Origin: Dermanyssus gallinae
Lineage: Eukaryota > Arthropoda > Arachnida > Mesostigmata > Dermanyssidae
Direction of reading: 5' to 3'
NCBI GenBank assembly: GCA_003439945.1
Contig: QVRM01002032.1
Location: 1 to 64,000, forward strand
DNA length: 64,000 nucleotides
A program made the position numbers and the translations under genes. Below the pieces are notes generated by a model. The model made no database searches. It saw only the letters and a program-made list of their open reading frames with translations, and was not told the origin of the DNA. Shown here piece by piece: positions 22,010 to 31,569 of the stretch (position 1 is its first letter; the number at the start of each line of letters is the position of its first letter).

Positions 22010-22470
22010 CAGTTGAAGCATACTGGAAGGCGAGCTCAGGCCTCAGTCTTGACGGTTCGCTGCGACTGGAGCCGTTTGGCCAGAGAAATAACAGCACTTA
22101 CTACAGAGTACCAGCGTGTGCCCGTGGCGCGGCTCGCTCGCCGTGATCAGTACTTCCTCGGGGACAGCAAAGAGCCGCTGCGGCTCCGCGTCGATTCTCT
22201 TGGGGTCGCAAAGAGAATTGATACCCCTCTGAGGGCCACCTTCGGCAAGGCCCCGCGTGCCCGGCTCTCTGCGTGGTGTGCGGTGCCATTGCTTATGTTT
22301 TCAACCAACTGTGCCCTAAAGCTAGGGGCAATCTCTTGAAGACGTTTTACCACGTCACCGTTGCTGCTTTTGACCAGGTCGCTAACTGCTAATTCGAGTT
22401 GTGTTTGTTGTAGGTCACAGTTTCAGCGAATGTTCAACCTTTCCCACCCTGACTCTGACTGAGGTTTGCC
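22010..22470 (-). other. GC-rich stretch, possible continuation of the minus-strand ORF
   Basis: On the minus strand a frame reads DLVKSSNGDVVKRLQEIAPS followed by FRAQLVENISNGTAHHAESR (22147-22400), helical and basic. It may continue the 22474-23115 reading frame after a break. No named domain was recognised. Confidence 0.35.
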
Positions 22471-22473
22471 CGA

Positions 22474-23115
22474 TCACGGTAGGAGGGGGGGGGGGGAGGA
22501 GAAGACCGCCTGCGGCCTCGTCGGTTGGGCTGCGCTGAGCTTCCTATGACATATTTCAAGAATACCATCGTGGGTGGACTGGGCGACAATTGCTGCCAGA
22601 ATTCTGTGCGTGTATTGCTTCCTCTGCTGCTGAGCCGCGATCATGAGTGGAGCCTTCTGGGTAGCCGCACTGGGGGTCGGCTTCGGCAGGGCGGGAAATT
22701 TTATAGACAGTTTCTTTAAAATCTCCGCCTCTGCCGCTGCCCCAGGAACAATCAGCAGGACTCTCAGCGGTCGAGAAGCAGTGATGGCCTCACAGGGTTG
22801 AAGGCAGTCGCTGGAGGCACTCTGCGGGCCAAAAGCCCGGCAATCGATGACATGCATGGCGGCCATAGCCGCCGAGATGCGGGATTTCAGGAATTTCAGG
22901 AAGGCTAACGGCGAGGGATCGAGGGACTGAGGAGGCGGTCTTGTCAGCATCTCGACTCTTTCTCTTCGCATCGCCTCGAGTGAGTTACGAAGCCCTCCCG
23001 CCTTTTCCTCCGCATATATCAAGGCGTTTTTTAGTTTCGCTCGGAACGTATCAATCGTCAAGTCGACTCTGCGGAACGCTAGATCGAGATTCCCGGGAAG
23101 TTCTCTTCTGGGCAC
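22474..23115 (-). CDS. Unrecognised 213-codon ORF, possibly retroelement ORF1-like
   Basis: The longest uninterrupted ATG frame in the window that is not dominated by simple repeats. The N-terminal third is charged and likely helical (RRVDLTIDTFRAKLKNALIY, AEEKAGGLRNSLEAMRRERV), the middle is Ala-rich (FLKFLKSRISAAMAAMHVID, then VLLIVPGAAAEAEILKKLS), and the end is Pro/Ser-rich. Open frame extends a few codons upstream of the ATG. No zinc knuckle, RT or DNA-binding motif is visible. Its composition (acidic/basic helix, Ala-rich region, Pro-rich tail) would suit the ORF1 gag-like protein of a LINE, and LINE debris lies next to it at 21.7-22.0 kb. That is inference; a host exon or chance in GC-rich DNA remain possible. 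Confidence 0.4.
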   Translation of the reverse strand: MPRRELPGNLDLAFRRVDLTIDTFRAKLKNALIYAEEKAGGLRNSLEAMRRERVEMLTRPPPQSLDPSPLAFLKFLKSRISAAMAAMHVIDCRAFGPQSASSDCLQPCEAITASRPLRVLLIVPGAAAEAEILKKLSIKFPALPKPTPSAATQKAPLMIAAQQQRKQYTHRILAAIVAQSTHDGILEICHRKLSAAQPTRPQAVFSSPPPLLP

Positions 23116-23198
23116 TTCAATTGGATATGGCTTGTATTATCAATGCCAGCCCCGCTCACGCCCAAGTCGCTTAAGGGTGTCGGGTGTTGGAGAGAGGG

Positions 23199-23365
23199 TG
23201 CAATCAACACGCAGTGCTCGTGAAGTACGCGTGCAATCAACGTGCCGCGCACGTACAATCGACAAGCAGTACACACGCAATTAACATTCAGTACACATGC
23301 AGTCAAAGTACACTACACTTGCAATCAACACTCAGTACACTTTCAATCAACGTGCAGCGCATGTC
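23199..23365. repeat. 22-bp minisatellite
   Basis: About seven diverged units resembling GCAATCAACAYKCAGTACAC plus two bases. The pattern is clear from the repeated CAATCAAC and CAGTACAC words. Confidence 0.85.
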
Positions 23366-23597
23366 ATCCGCTTAGCGATCGTTCGGTGCCCATATGGCGA
23401 CCGTGATCGTCCGCGGCCGCCCAACCAGGCAAAAGTTAAGGCAGGCTTCCCTTCCTCTGCGCAGGAACGAGGCCACCCGCAGCGCCGCCTGAAGGCCGGA
23501 TCGAAACTCACGGAGGGTCTCAATAATCGACGACCACGGCGGCTCAAAACGACACAGCACAACTCATCGAACAAAACAGGCACCAGTAAAAAAAACT

Positions 23598-23713
23598 ACG
23601 TCCAACAAATTCAACCAGCACGGCCGGGGCTCGAACTAGCGATGTTTTGCTAACCGTGGTTTCCATGGCAACGCCCCGTTTTGAACGGTGCGTTAGCCGC
23701 CTAAACCACCGCC
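23598..23713 (-). mobile_element. tRNA-derived SINE, family D
   Basis: On the minus strand: GGCGGTGGTTTAGGCGGCTA (A box region), then AACGGGGCGTTGCCATGGAA, GGTTAGCAAAACATCGC and B box-like AGTTCGAGCCCCGG, ending GTGCTGGTTGAATTTGTTGG. The same sequence recurs at 41806-41912. The spacing between A- and B-like boxes is longer than in a plain tRNA because of the GTTGCCATGGAAACC segment. Confidence 0.75.
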
Positions 23714-23719
23714 ACTACT

Positions 23720-25290
23720 TCTCAATGATTAAAAAGAAATAAGAAGAAATAAGACAATATGTACTCTTCTATCATAGAGAAATATATATATATATATATA
23801 AATTTCATTTTGCGCCTTTAGTGCATGACCGGTTTAGGGGATGATTCAGAAGGAGATACGGAAAAAGCACTGAATTGTTTGTCTGACGACTGCATGACTA
23901 CAAATTGCTATTGTCATCTGCGACGAGTGTCAGCTTCCGGCGTCCTTTCCATATTCCTTTGCTTGCTGGTTTTTGCTTTCTTGATTCGTCGTCGTCGTCA
24001 TCATAGTCGTCTTGTTGTCTTTCCCCTGTCTTCTTCTTCTTGCTCTCCTTCTTTTTGTTATTCTTTCTGCACCGCCTAATCAATAGGGTACATGCACTAC
24101 CTGTGTATAGGTACGGGGTACACCTTGACGGTCACCGAGACGTTCCGTCGGGGAGAGGCAGGCGACGGGACAGGAGCAAGGGCACAGTGAGATGGTTTAA
24201 GACTTGAAGGGGTCGATGTGCGAGCGCCCGGATCCCCATCCCCCCTGCACCGTTCAGGCAAAGGCGGTGGCCGCGCAAGACGTCGGCGCGCGGGGGACGT
24301 CACCAGTAGCTTTTAAGGCCGTGCGTCTAAGTATAGACGACTGGTTCCCAATTAAGCCTCAGCAGGTGAACTCTTACCATAGGCAGGGGGGAAGAGACCG
24401 AGGGACGAGAGAGAATCAGAGGGACGAAAGAGAATCAAAGGGAACCAAGACAGAACGAAGACGATAGGGCGGCAAGAGAGAGAGAGATATAGGCGTCAAG
24501 AGAGAGATATAGGCGGCACGACACAGAGAGCTGCGAGGTAAGAGAGGCGGACACTGTAAAAGGAGCAAGCCTGGCTGGTCTCAACGCCAGCCGGGCGGTA
24601 TCGGTTGCTATTCGCGACAGAAGCGGTACCAACGACGGCTAGTACGACATCGTCGGCAGTATGATGTCAAGGTTGTTGCAGTAGCTGCACCCCCCGCCTG
24701 GAAATCTCCTGGCAGGACGAGGCGGCGATCGAAGGGGGAGGATGGGGCGCTAGACAGACGGTGTCATTGCAGATGTTCCAACCGGGACTGCCTCATGGAT
24801 AGCAAATTCGGACCGGCACCCCGACAATTCTGGGCCTGGGCCCTGGGCCCCGCTTTCCCCAGCGTAGTACAGTGTCAGCGTGAGTCCTGCGTGAGCTAGG
24901 AAACGTTTGTCTAAGATACTTTTTTCTTTTTAGGCTTTTTCTTAGAGCAATACACCTACAAACCAAATATGTCCAAAATTTCGGCAATGTTTGGGTTCGG
25001 CAATATGTTACCAGTACTCAATGCGAATAATTTTCTTCTTTAATCTGAGACCCTAGATGCTGAGTTTTTTGTTTGTGCACATGCATTCCGGCGTAGAAAT
25101 ATGTTTTTTTATGTGTTAAAAAAATCAAACGTGTTAATAAACATATCTTATTAAGACAGAGGTGCGTTAAATCCTCCACGTAAAGCTATTAACTGCAGGA
25201 AACTTTTTCTCCATTATTCTTTACAGTTTCTCTACAGTTCAATGGTTGCGACGTAACACTACAGTTTGACAGGCAGGGCGCTTGTGTGTG
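23720..25290. other. No recognised gene; GC-rich patch at 24.1-24.9 kb
   Basis: A short (TA)n lies at 23783-23800, and a purine-rich GAGA tract at 24380-24540. Open frames here are compositional. Confidence 0.45.
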
Positions 25291-25297
25291 CCCGGCG

Positions 25298-25350
25298 TTT
25301 TCTATGGGATAAGTGCGCTAGGCATGGTTTTCATCTACCGAAGTGATGGT
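25298..25350 (+). mobile_element. SINE family B, head fragment
   Basis: TAAGTGCGCTAGGCATGGTT followed by TTCATCTACCGAAGTGATG matches the head of the SINE-B at 7575-7625. The B box and body are missing. Confidence 0.55.
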
Positions 25351-25803
25351 CAGCTCTCAAACAAAAAAAAATTTGGCGTTTGATTCGCCAGAGTGTGGTC
25401 GTGTTTTTGTCGGTTCCCACAAAATAGATTGTTTTCTGAGGTGTGACTTCGACTTTTGCAGTGATAATTGCATCAACGATTGTGAGTGTAGTGAGTGAGC
25501 GACGGGTGCATAGTGCACACTCGGAGACAGTTTGGTTGCGTCTCTGAGGAATCGGATTCCTCTCGGGCCCTCCAGCTGACCGAGTTCAATTTGCTCGTCA
25601 TCGCAGATCGTAGGTTTACACATTGTTGCGGCCGAAGACGTGGTAGTTAAAAGTCTATAAAGCCAACGGGTCTATTGGCCTATTGGCAGTGCCACCGACT
25701 ACCACTTAACGGGACAGAGTTTAATACCCAAGTCGGGACGTGAATTTTTTTTTTATATATACATATATTTTTTGTGGTTTTTATCACCCACAGTCGTGCT
25801 GCG

Positions 25804-27212
25804 ATGTCGGGTGAGGCAAATCGAAGGAAGCCCCCGGATAGCCTAAATATATCCAGGCTGCAGTGTAATTCAGGTGTGGTCGGTAACACCGTGTCATGTA
25901 GCGAGCCAACTGTCGCTGGGCGTGTGGATGACTCTAGCTCCAGCGCGACGATGGAGGCTTCGGAAAATTGTGGTGAATTGCCTTCGGGTGTCGCCGGGTT
26001 ACCAGCCGCGCCAGACGCTCCTCCTAGAAGCAATACTGCCTCTGGTACCAAACGGAGAAAGTGTTCGCTCACCGAAGCCAGCAACGACGAACAGCCGGAG
26101 ACTCACCCTGCAGATGGCTTTTCTGTGGTGATCTCACGCAGGGTGAAGAATGCAATTTCCCGCGAACAGCGTCAATTAGAGAAACTTAAAAGTGACATCT
26201 CATCGGGGTCTATTAACCCTTCAAGGTTATTATCCGCAAGAGCTGCCCAGATGGTTCCATTCCCAGTGACTTTGCGGAAGGCTCGATGCTGCGTCTCTTC
26301 AAAGAGATATACGCCATCTCACCGGGAAGCAAGATCTCAAAGGGGAACGGCGGAATTCTTGTGTGGGTTAGCAGTGTGGAAGCCGCCAAAAGTCTGTTGC
26401 AACTGACAGTTCTTGGTGGAGTTTCCGTATCGGCTGTTTGCCCCGCCTTGACGAGTTTCAGAGCAAGGATCCAAGGCGTAAACGTAGCTTTTACCGAAGA
26501 CGAGATACGAGATGAATTAAGTAGTGCTGGGGTTGACCGTCAACCACCAGCGTCAGTGTTTCTAGGTTTCAAGGTCCATCCGGTGATACTTGAACCAGAC
26601 CAGCCAATGCACTCTACGAAGAGCTTGCAAAAAGTGTGGCAAGTCAGACCACCTGGCAGCAGAATGTGCCAATCCCTCAAGGTGTGTCAACTGCAACGGG
26701 TCTCACGCGGCTTGTTCCCCCTCTTGTCCACGTTTAGCCTACCTTCGTGAGAAAAACCGGATTGTCATGGAAGCTAGGACTCTTCGACAGGTGTAGGCGG
26801 ACCCTCAGCAGTCATCACAGAAGAAGCCCAGTGCCCGGTTCCGGTTCCTGTGGGAGACTCTACACGGGGCGTCACGGATGACAGAATGTCGTACGCTGCA
26901 GTCTTGCGGGGAATCTCATCGACCCAGGACGGGAGCGCTCCACACGGTCTTTTGCTCAGACCTCGGTGCCTTCCTCGACGCAAGCCTACTAGATATAGTA
27001 GAGTAAGCTCGGTTACCCGACCGCGTCCTTTGACACAGAGGGTTCGGAAGCACAAAGTTAAGAAGGCGACGCCACCAGGCAGTATCGGAACCACCTTGTC
27101 TGACCTAGCAAAAGTTCTCCAGGGTAAAAGTCCTGACCTGGCAGCCACACTTACGACGATCGCCGAAGCACTAAAGCCGTTATTAGCTTTGCTGCCAATA
27201 GTCGAACCCTTC
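25804..27212 (+). pseudogene. LINE ORF1 (gag-like) with CCHC zinc knuckles, frameshifted
   Basis: ORF1 proteins of many LINEs bind the element RNA and package it with the RT. Here the first frame opens at ATG 25804 (MSGEANRRKPPDS) and runs to about 26.27 kb with a Ser/Pro-rich region and a helical DGFSVVISRRVKNAISREQR. A frame change then gives LRLFKEIYAISPGSKISKGN, GGILVWVSSVEAAKSLLQL and VNVAFTEDEIRDELSSAGVD, typical of the RRM-like middle region. A further change gives the knuckles CKKCGKSDHLAAEC and CVNCNGSHAACSPSC followed by RLAYLREKNRIVMEAR. After a TAG at 26796 another frame gives DRMSYAAVLRG and a hydrophobic tail ending LLPIVEPF. At least three frame changes make it inactive. The order fits ORF1 of the I/Jockey/R1 type; the clade is inference. 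Confidence 0.82.
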
Positions 27213-27240
27213 TGAAGCTAAAGAACTTTTCTCGATAATT

Positions 27241-28292
27241 GAAGACTACAGCTCTACTATCAACTTAGCGATGCCACAAAATGTTTCGGATGATTCTGAA
27301 GAGGACCCTAACAGGGTCGCTTGCCCTGTGTGCAACAACAGATACACAAGAAGAGGACTTTCTAGACACATGTCCGCCAGACACCCCGGCGTCAGAGGCA
27401 TAGAAGTAACGCCAACCACTGGCGTATCAGCCACCTCGGAGGAACTTATCGGACACATTTAGAATGCTATGCGACATGCAAGGCTAGTCCGCGTGTTGCC
27501 TAAGGCTGTCAGAGCATCCGTCATCGATGAACTGACGAACGTTTTATTAAAGGTCGCGTCGAACAACGACATGGAGGCCTGGCACTCATTGTTTTCTTTC
27601 GCACCGGTATTGCTGCGCCTTTCACGAATTCGGAACGACTCACGTTCTCTTACAGTTATTATCAAAAAGAACCTTCGTGATTTTGTGCAGGGTTTAAGGA
27701 TTGAGAACGTCGAATATCATGAAACTAGGACAAATACCAGAAGGGACCCTGGGGACGAGATCTGTAGACGCGCCGTAGTCAAGCTCTCCGAGGGAGATGT
27801 CTCTGGCGCCGCCAAGCTTATTGGCTCCACCGACACATTTATATCTCAGTCCGAAAGCCTTGAGTCTCTTCGAGACAAACAGCCACAGGCCCCCTCGGAA
27901 GTTTGCTTGCCATCTCGAGGTGGGTCGCATGCTGGTATGGGATGCAACCGTTACTGACTCATTGGCCCCTTCAATGGTCAGTGCGGGAGAGGAACATGCT
28001 GGTCACGCATCTATGTTGGCGGAGGCGAATAAGTGCAGAAAGTATGCCAGTATTACCTACCCCGACGATTTTCGCCCGCTGGCATTCGAGACACTGGGGA
28101 GACCCGGCCCGAAAACGCACAAACTCACTCAACGTGTCGGCAAGGCGCTCAACCGTTCGACAGGGGACACTAGAGCTGTCGAGTACCTGCACCAGAGACT
28201 ATCGCTGGACATTCAGCGGGGTAATGTCGCCTCTGTGCGCGGAACTCTGCTAGACTGGACACGCCCGAACCTGGAGGATATGTGTTACCTCT
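27241..28292 (+). pseudogene. RLE-type LINE ORF: C2H2 finger, RT N-terminus, C-terminus; RT core deleted
   Basis: Starts near MPQNVSDDSEED (ATG 27271). A C2H2 finger follows: CPVCNNRYTRRGLSRHMSAR with Cys codons at 27322 and 27331, His at 27367 and 27382, the arrangement found before the RT in R2-like LINEs. After one in-frame TAG (27460-27462) the same frame continues with RHARLVRVLPKAVRASVIDE, CRRAVVKLSEGDVSGAAKLI and SLESLRDKQPQAPSE, the conserved lead-in to the RT. At about 27.90-27.92 kb the frame changes and the sequence jumps to VGRMLVWDATVTDSLAPSMV, AFETLGRPGPKTHKLTQRVG, STGDTRAVEYLHQRLSLDIQ and RGNVASVRGTLLDWTRP, the C-terminal end. The whole RT catalytic core and the PD part of the endonuclease are missing. 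Stop at about 28292, A-rich tail, then (TA)n from 28311. Confidence 0.85.
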
Positions 28293-28308
28293 AATATTTA
28301 GGCAAATA

Positions 28309-28310
<2 letters not shown>

Positions 28311-28342
<32 letters not shown>
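28311..28342. repeat. (TA)n microsatellite at LINE 3' end
   Basis: TA run directly after GGCAAATAAAAA, the tail of the preceding element, and just before the left arm of the inverted-repeat element. Confidence 0.95.
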
Positions 28343-28343
<1 letters not shown>

Positions 28344-28400
28344 GTGTGAAAAAAAACTGTATGAACTTATTTTAAGATTTGGTAGAACTCGGCAAGAAAA

Positions 28401-28643
28401 TATTTTTCCCAATGGAAGAAGGGGGCGAAAACGTCTTGTTTAGGAGTACGGATAAAATTTATAAAAGTAGCTATTCCGTCTTTCTTCTCTTACATACTTG
28501 TGCAAAATCTGCGTTTGCGGGAAAACCGTGTTCGGCAGAAAATTCGGCATAATCTGGACGACATCCGACGCAAGCTAGCGAAGGCGAATAGAGATATTAA
28601 GAAAAGCCGTAAAAGGTCGATATGTTGTTATGCTTTACAGTGA
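28401..28643 (+). CDS. Short open frame encoding a basic coiled-coil-like peptide (no ATG)
   Basis: A plus-strand frame without an ATG ends at TGA 28641-28643 and reads VQNLRLRENRVRQKIRHNLD then DIRRKLAKANRDIKKSRKR. It is open for many codons upstream, into the left terminal repeat. The spacing of Leu/Ile with Arg/Lys suggests an amphipathic basic helix. A pyrimidine tract (TCTTTCTTCTCTTACATAC) sits just before it, as before a splice acceptor. It may be an eroded transposase piece of the inverted-repeat element or an exon remnant. The family is not recognised. Confidence 0.4.
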   Translation, partial: YFSQWKKGAKTSCLGVRIKFIKVAIPSFFSYILVQNLRLRENRVRQKIRHNLDDIRRKLAKANRDIKKSRKRSICCYALQ

Positions 28644-28958
28644 AGCTTTCACGTGCAGAACCGTAAAAGTTTGCCATTACGACCAAAAATGTACGCCTAA
28701 CATACTATTCTCAGGCAATAGCACATTGAATGCCCATCATGTTCTTACCAACGTGATTGTGCTGCGTTACGTAGTTGCCGAGTAATTGAGCTTTTTCGAC
28801 AGCCATAGTTGTTATGTTTTTCGTTTAAGCTGGTTCTCCCGCAAACGTCAAATTTTCACATTATATGTAGGAGAAAAAACAAAGTAGCTACTCTTTTTTC
28901 TTTGCTGACAGACAATTCATTGTCATAAGCATACAATAATGGGGAATAAAAACAGTTT

Positions 28959-29215
28959 CTACGGGATCTCCGGACGCCCTGCGGCTGACGGAAGAGACTT
29001 TTCCATGGCCGCAGCGTTGCCGCGCTAAACCTCGATCGATATGCGCTGCAACAGGTATTCGCTAGCTCGGGGGTCCTGAGTTGCAGCGATGACTTTCCGG
29101 CCCAGTTCCTTAATACATTTCATAGACTCCGGTCCGACTGGTCCAAAGGTCTCTATGGCAATCGGCGGACTATAAATTGCGACGCTAGTTACTAGTATTT
29201 CGTCACTTTTTGGTA
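28959..29215 (-). pseudogene. Non-LTR retrotransposon C-terminus (RLE family) inside the inverted-repeat element
   Basis: On the minus strand: VAIYSPPIAIETFGPVGPES, MKCIKELGRKVIAATQDPRA, SEYLLQRISIEV, one TAG stop, RGNAAAMEKSLPSAAGRPEI and P, stop at 28959-28961. It is closest to the 10.6 and 47.7 kb copies, which also end PEIP or EIP. A single in-frame stop replaces the residue before RGNAA. It is 5' truncated, lying between the two arms of the inverted-repeat element. Confidence 0.8.
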
Positions 29216-29340
29216 GTGGTACTTTTTGTTAGCTACTCTTCTAAACCCTTACTTCTAAACAAGACGTTTCCGCCCCTTTTTCAATTCGGAATATTGGTTT
29301 CTTGCCGAGCTCTACCAAACTCTAAATTAAGTACACACGG

Positions 29341-30240
29341 TTATAGAAGATCCTGTGTATAATGATGTATTTTCCGTATAATACATTACAAAGACATTAC
29401 ACACGTTACACATAACTGTGATTTTATATAAATCATATTTGTCAGCCCAGTGGTTATCAATAACCGCCAGTACTTATATATTTTAAATATGCTATTAATA
29501 TCAAGCTGTATTTTTCAGTTTGCTTACCATGCTCACATACGACAATGCAGATGGTTGCAAATAGTCTGCTAACTCAGAGAAAGTGGCCTAGATGCTATGT
29601 CTATGTTTTTGTCGCAATTTAATTACATATACATGTATGTATAACTAAATTTGCACATTTCTTCATACAACTGTTTCCAAATCGCAGAATCGACTAGGAA
29701 ATAAGGTTCGTTGGCTTGAGTTTAGACGTGCCCACCTTTTATTTCGGCGGGTGTTTCGGAAATAATGACGATGAGCATACACCACTGGCAGCCTCCAGTT
29801 AATGGTCTGGGCTTTCTAACTCACTAAACCCGTATTACTACCCTGAGATTGCAAGGCATTTTTTTAAATTGTGAAAGTGGCGGCGTCTCTGCGTTGACTT
29901 ACACCCTTAATTCGTATGCTCTTAGTCACGTACCCGTAGTCCGTTTAGATGGGGCACGCAAGCCCGCGACTCTTACTGTGGAAGTGCTTCGAGACCTGAA
30001 AGGTCTGCCTGTTGTTGCTCTCCACCTCGTCTCTTGTCTAGTCCGCGCCAGCTGGGCAAACGTTTCCTTCCAGGAAATGTTCTACACTGTCTTCAACATC
30101 CGATGTATTTGTTTGTTATGGAAGTAGAAAATGCATGGACGCACACCCGGAAGTTGTTGGCAGGTAGTGTAAGACTTGATACCGGCAGAGAGTACTGGAC
30201 TCCCCGTGTAATACGCACTGAAAACTAGCCCCGCGCGGTT
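29341..30240. other. No recognised gene
   Basis: AT-rich DNA. A plus frame at 29849-30127 shows no domain. Confidence 0.5.
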
Positions 30241-30299
30241 CGGAATTGTCATACATTGAGGCCAGAGATGCATTGAACCGGAGGGGAGTGGGACTGCAT

Positions 30300-31560
30300 G
30301 AGTCAGCCGTGCTCTTGGACCCCCTTTAGGTCCATGAAGGGTTTCTCCTCATAAGCCCCATGCGTATAATTCGTACCTGTGCGGAAGTGGCTCACCGCCG
30401 AAGAATTGGCCACTGTCTGATTCACCTTATCCGACTCTTTGAAACTGCAGAAGACACAGGTATCTGTTGAGGATCTACCTATTCTGCACACCTGAAACCT
30501 ACCTCCGTGTATGTATCTGTTGAGGATTTACCTATATACACCTGAAACTGACCGTGTTCATTCAGGATTTGTGTCACATAGTCCGTTAGAGAGCCCTGAA
30601 CAGGGCCTTTGTACCAGACGTTGAGATCAGGGATCAATTATCGGGTTCATCGACTACGGTTTTCTCTGAATGGGGATGGGCCCAAGCGATAGCCCAGTCA
30701 TGTAGAGTCTTCTCTCTCGCCTATGTCTAGGTGACGTCCCCGTCGCGGCGTCGTTCGCTGTGCTTAGGCGCCAGCAGACCCCATGCCAGTGCACCAATAG
30801 AACGTCTGCACTAACCGTTCTCTATCTCCTGCTGAGGCACATAGCCATGGTTCTTGGGCAGGGCACTGCGATCGCTTAGTATTTTTTTTAGCTCAATGTA
30901 TTGGGATATAACCGTAGGATAGTGTTTAAATACGAAAGCTTTACTAGTGGAAGAGGCATTTCGTAGCACTCAAATGTCTTTCACAAATGTCCACTTCACC
31001 ATGATTATTCAGGTTAATATAACAGTTATACTCTTTGTAAGTAGCATTTCTCTATCTCTCTTTCGATAACGCTGACTGTTTAATTTTTCGGCGACTGGCG
31101 TTAAAAGGCGGCGCCGAGATTCGCGTGCTCCTCCCTTGCGTGAGAGGATACAGGTTCTGAGACACCTGGGCGATTTTCCTAGTTATGTGCTGTATGTGTC
31201 CCCCCGAGACTCCAGTATCAAGTTGGACCCCCTGATATCTGTCAGTTTTACCGTTGTCAGGTGGCCGGCAACCTTCAGCCGGATCACCGTCTTAGGATCC
31301 ATCTCGTAAGTCTGGAGGAGCCTGCGGTCCTGGTATGCGAATAGTGCTTTGACCAGGAAGAGGATGTATTCTACGGCCATATATAGCAGGCCGCATGGGT
31401 CCGCTTGGACCACCAGCTCAATCAATGCTTTCCATGCCTTTCTCTTAGATGGGGCTATTGCGCTCCTCATCTCCCGCCGATGCTGGCGATGGATATACTG
31501 TAGGGCATGAATCTGACCCGAGCTTCTTGTGTATGCCTTCGCGTCGGTCATTGAGTCCTC
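30300..31560 (-). pseudogene. R1-like non-LTR retrotransposon, two degenerate segments
   Basis: Both segments lie on the minus strand in the right order. The upstream one (31183-31551) reads IHALQYIHRQHRREMRSAIA, PSKRKAWKALIELVVQADPC and GLLYMAVEYI. This resembles the linker between endonuclease and RT in R1/Jockey-type LINEs, where a basic helix precedes dPWGxxYK. The downstream one (30300-30620) reads WYKGPVQGSLTDYVTQILNE, HGQFQVYI and STDTCVFCSFKESDKVNQTV. It resembles the C-terminal G-x-L-xx-xLTQ-x-LSGHGxF block followed by a CxxC...HT...C knuckle, in which His and the last Cys appear changed to Gln and Ser. The RT domain between them is largely deleted. A local tandem duplication (TATCTGTTGAGGATYTACCT, twice near 30451-30531) disturbs the tail. 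Assignment to the R1 group is moderately supported. Confidence 0.65.
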
Positions 31561-31569
31561 CTTATCGCC

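Larger units (their letters stand above)
28358..29340. mobile_element. Inverted-repeat element, about 980 bp, unrecognised DNA transposon
   Basis: Left arm 28358-28473 and right arm 29231-29340 are inverted copies of each other. Shared words in the same order include TTTGGTAGARCTCGGCAAGA, AACGTCTTGTTTAG and the inner AGTAGCTA. A third, solo copy of the arm lies at 1255-1329, so it is a mobile sequence and not a one-off inversion. Inside are an open basic coiled-coil-like frame (28400-28643) and, on the minus strand, a LINE C-terminus (28959-29215). I could not identify a target-site duplication. A non-autonomous DNA transposon that later received a LINE insertion, or a fold-back element, are both possible. 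Confidence 0.72.

Noticed and set aside
28311..28357. Target-site duplication of the 28.4 kb inverted-repeat element
   Set aside because: Left flank is TA/A-rich and right flank is GGTTATAG; I could not find a convincing matching pair.
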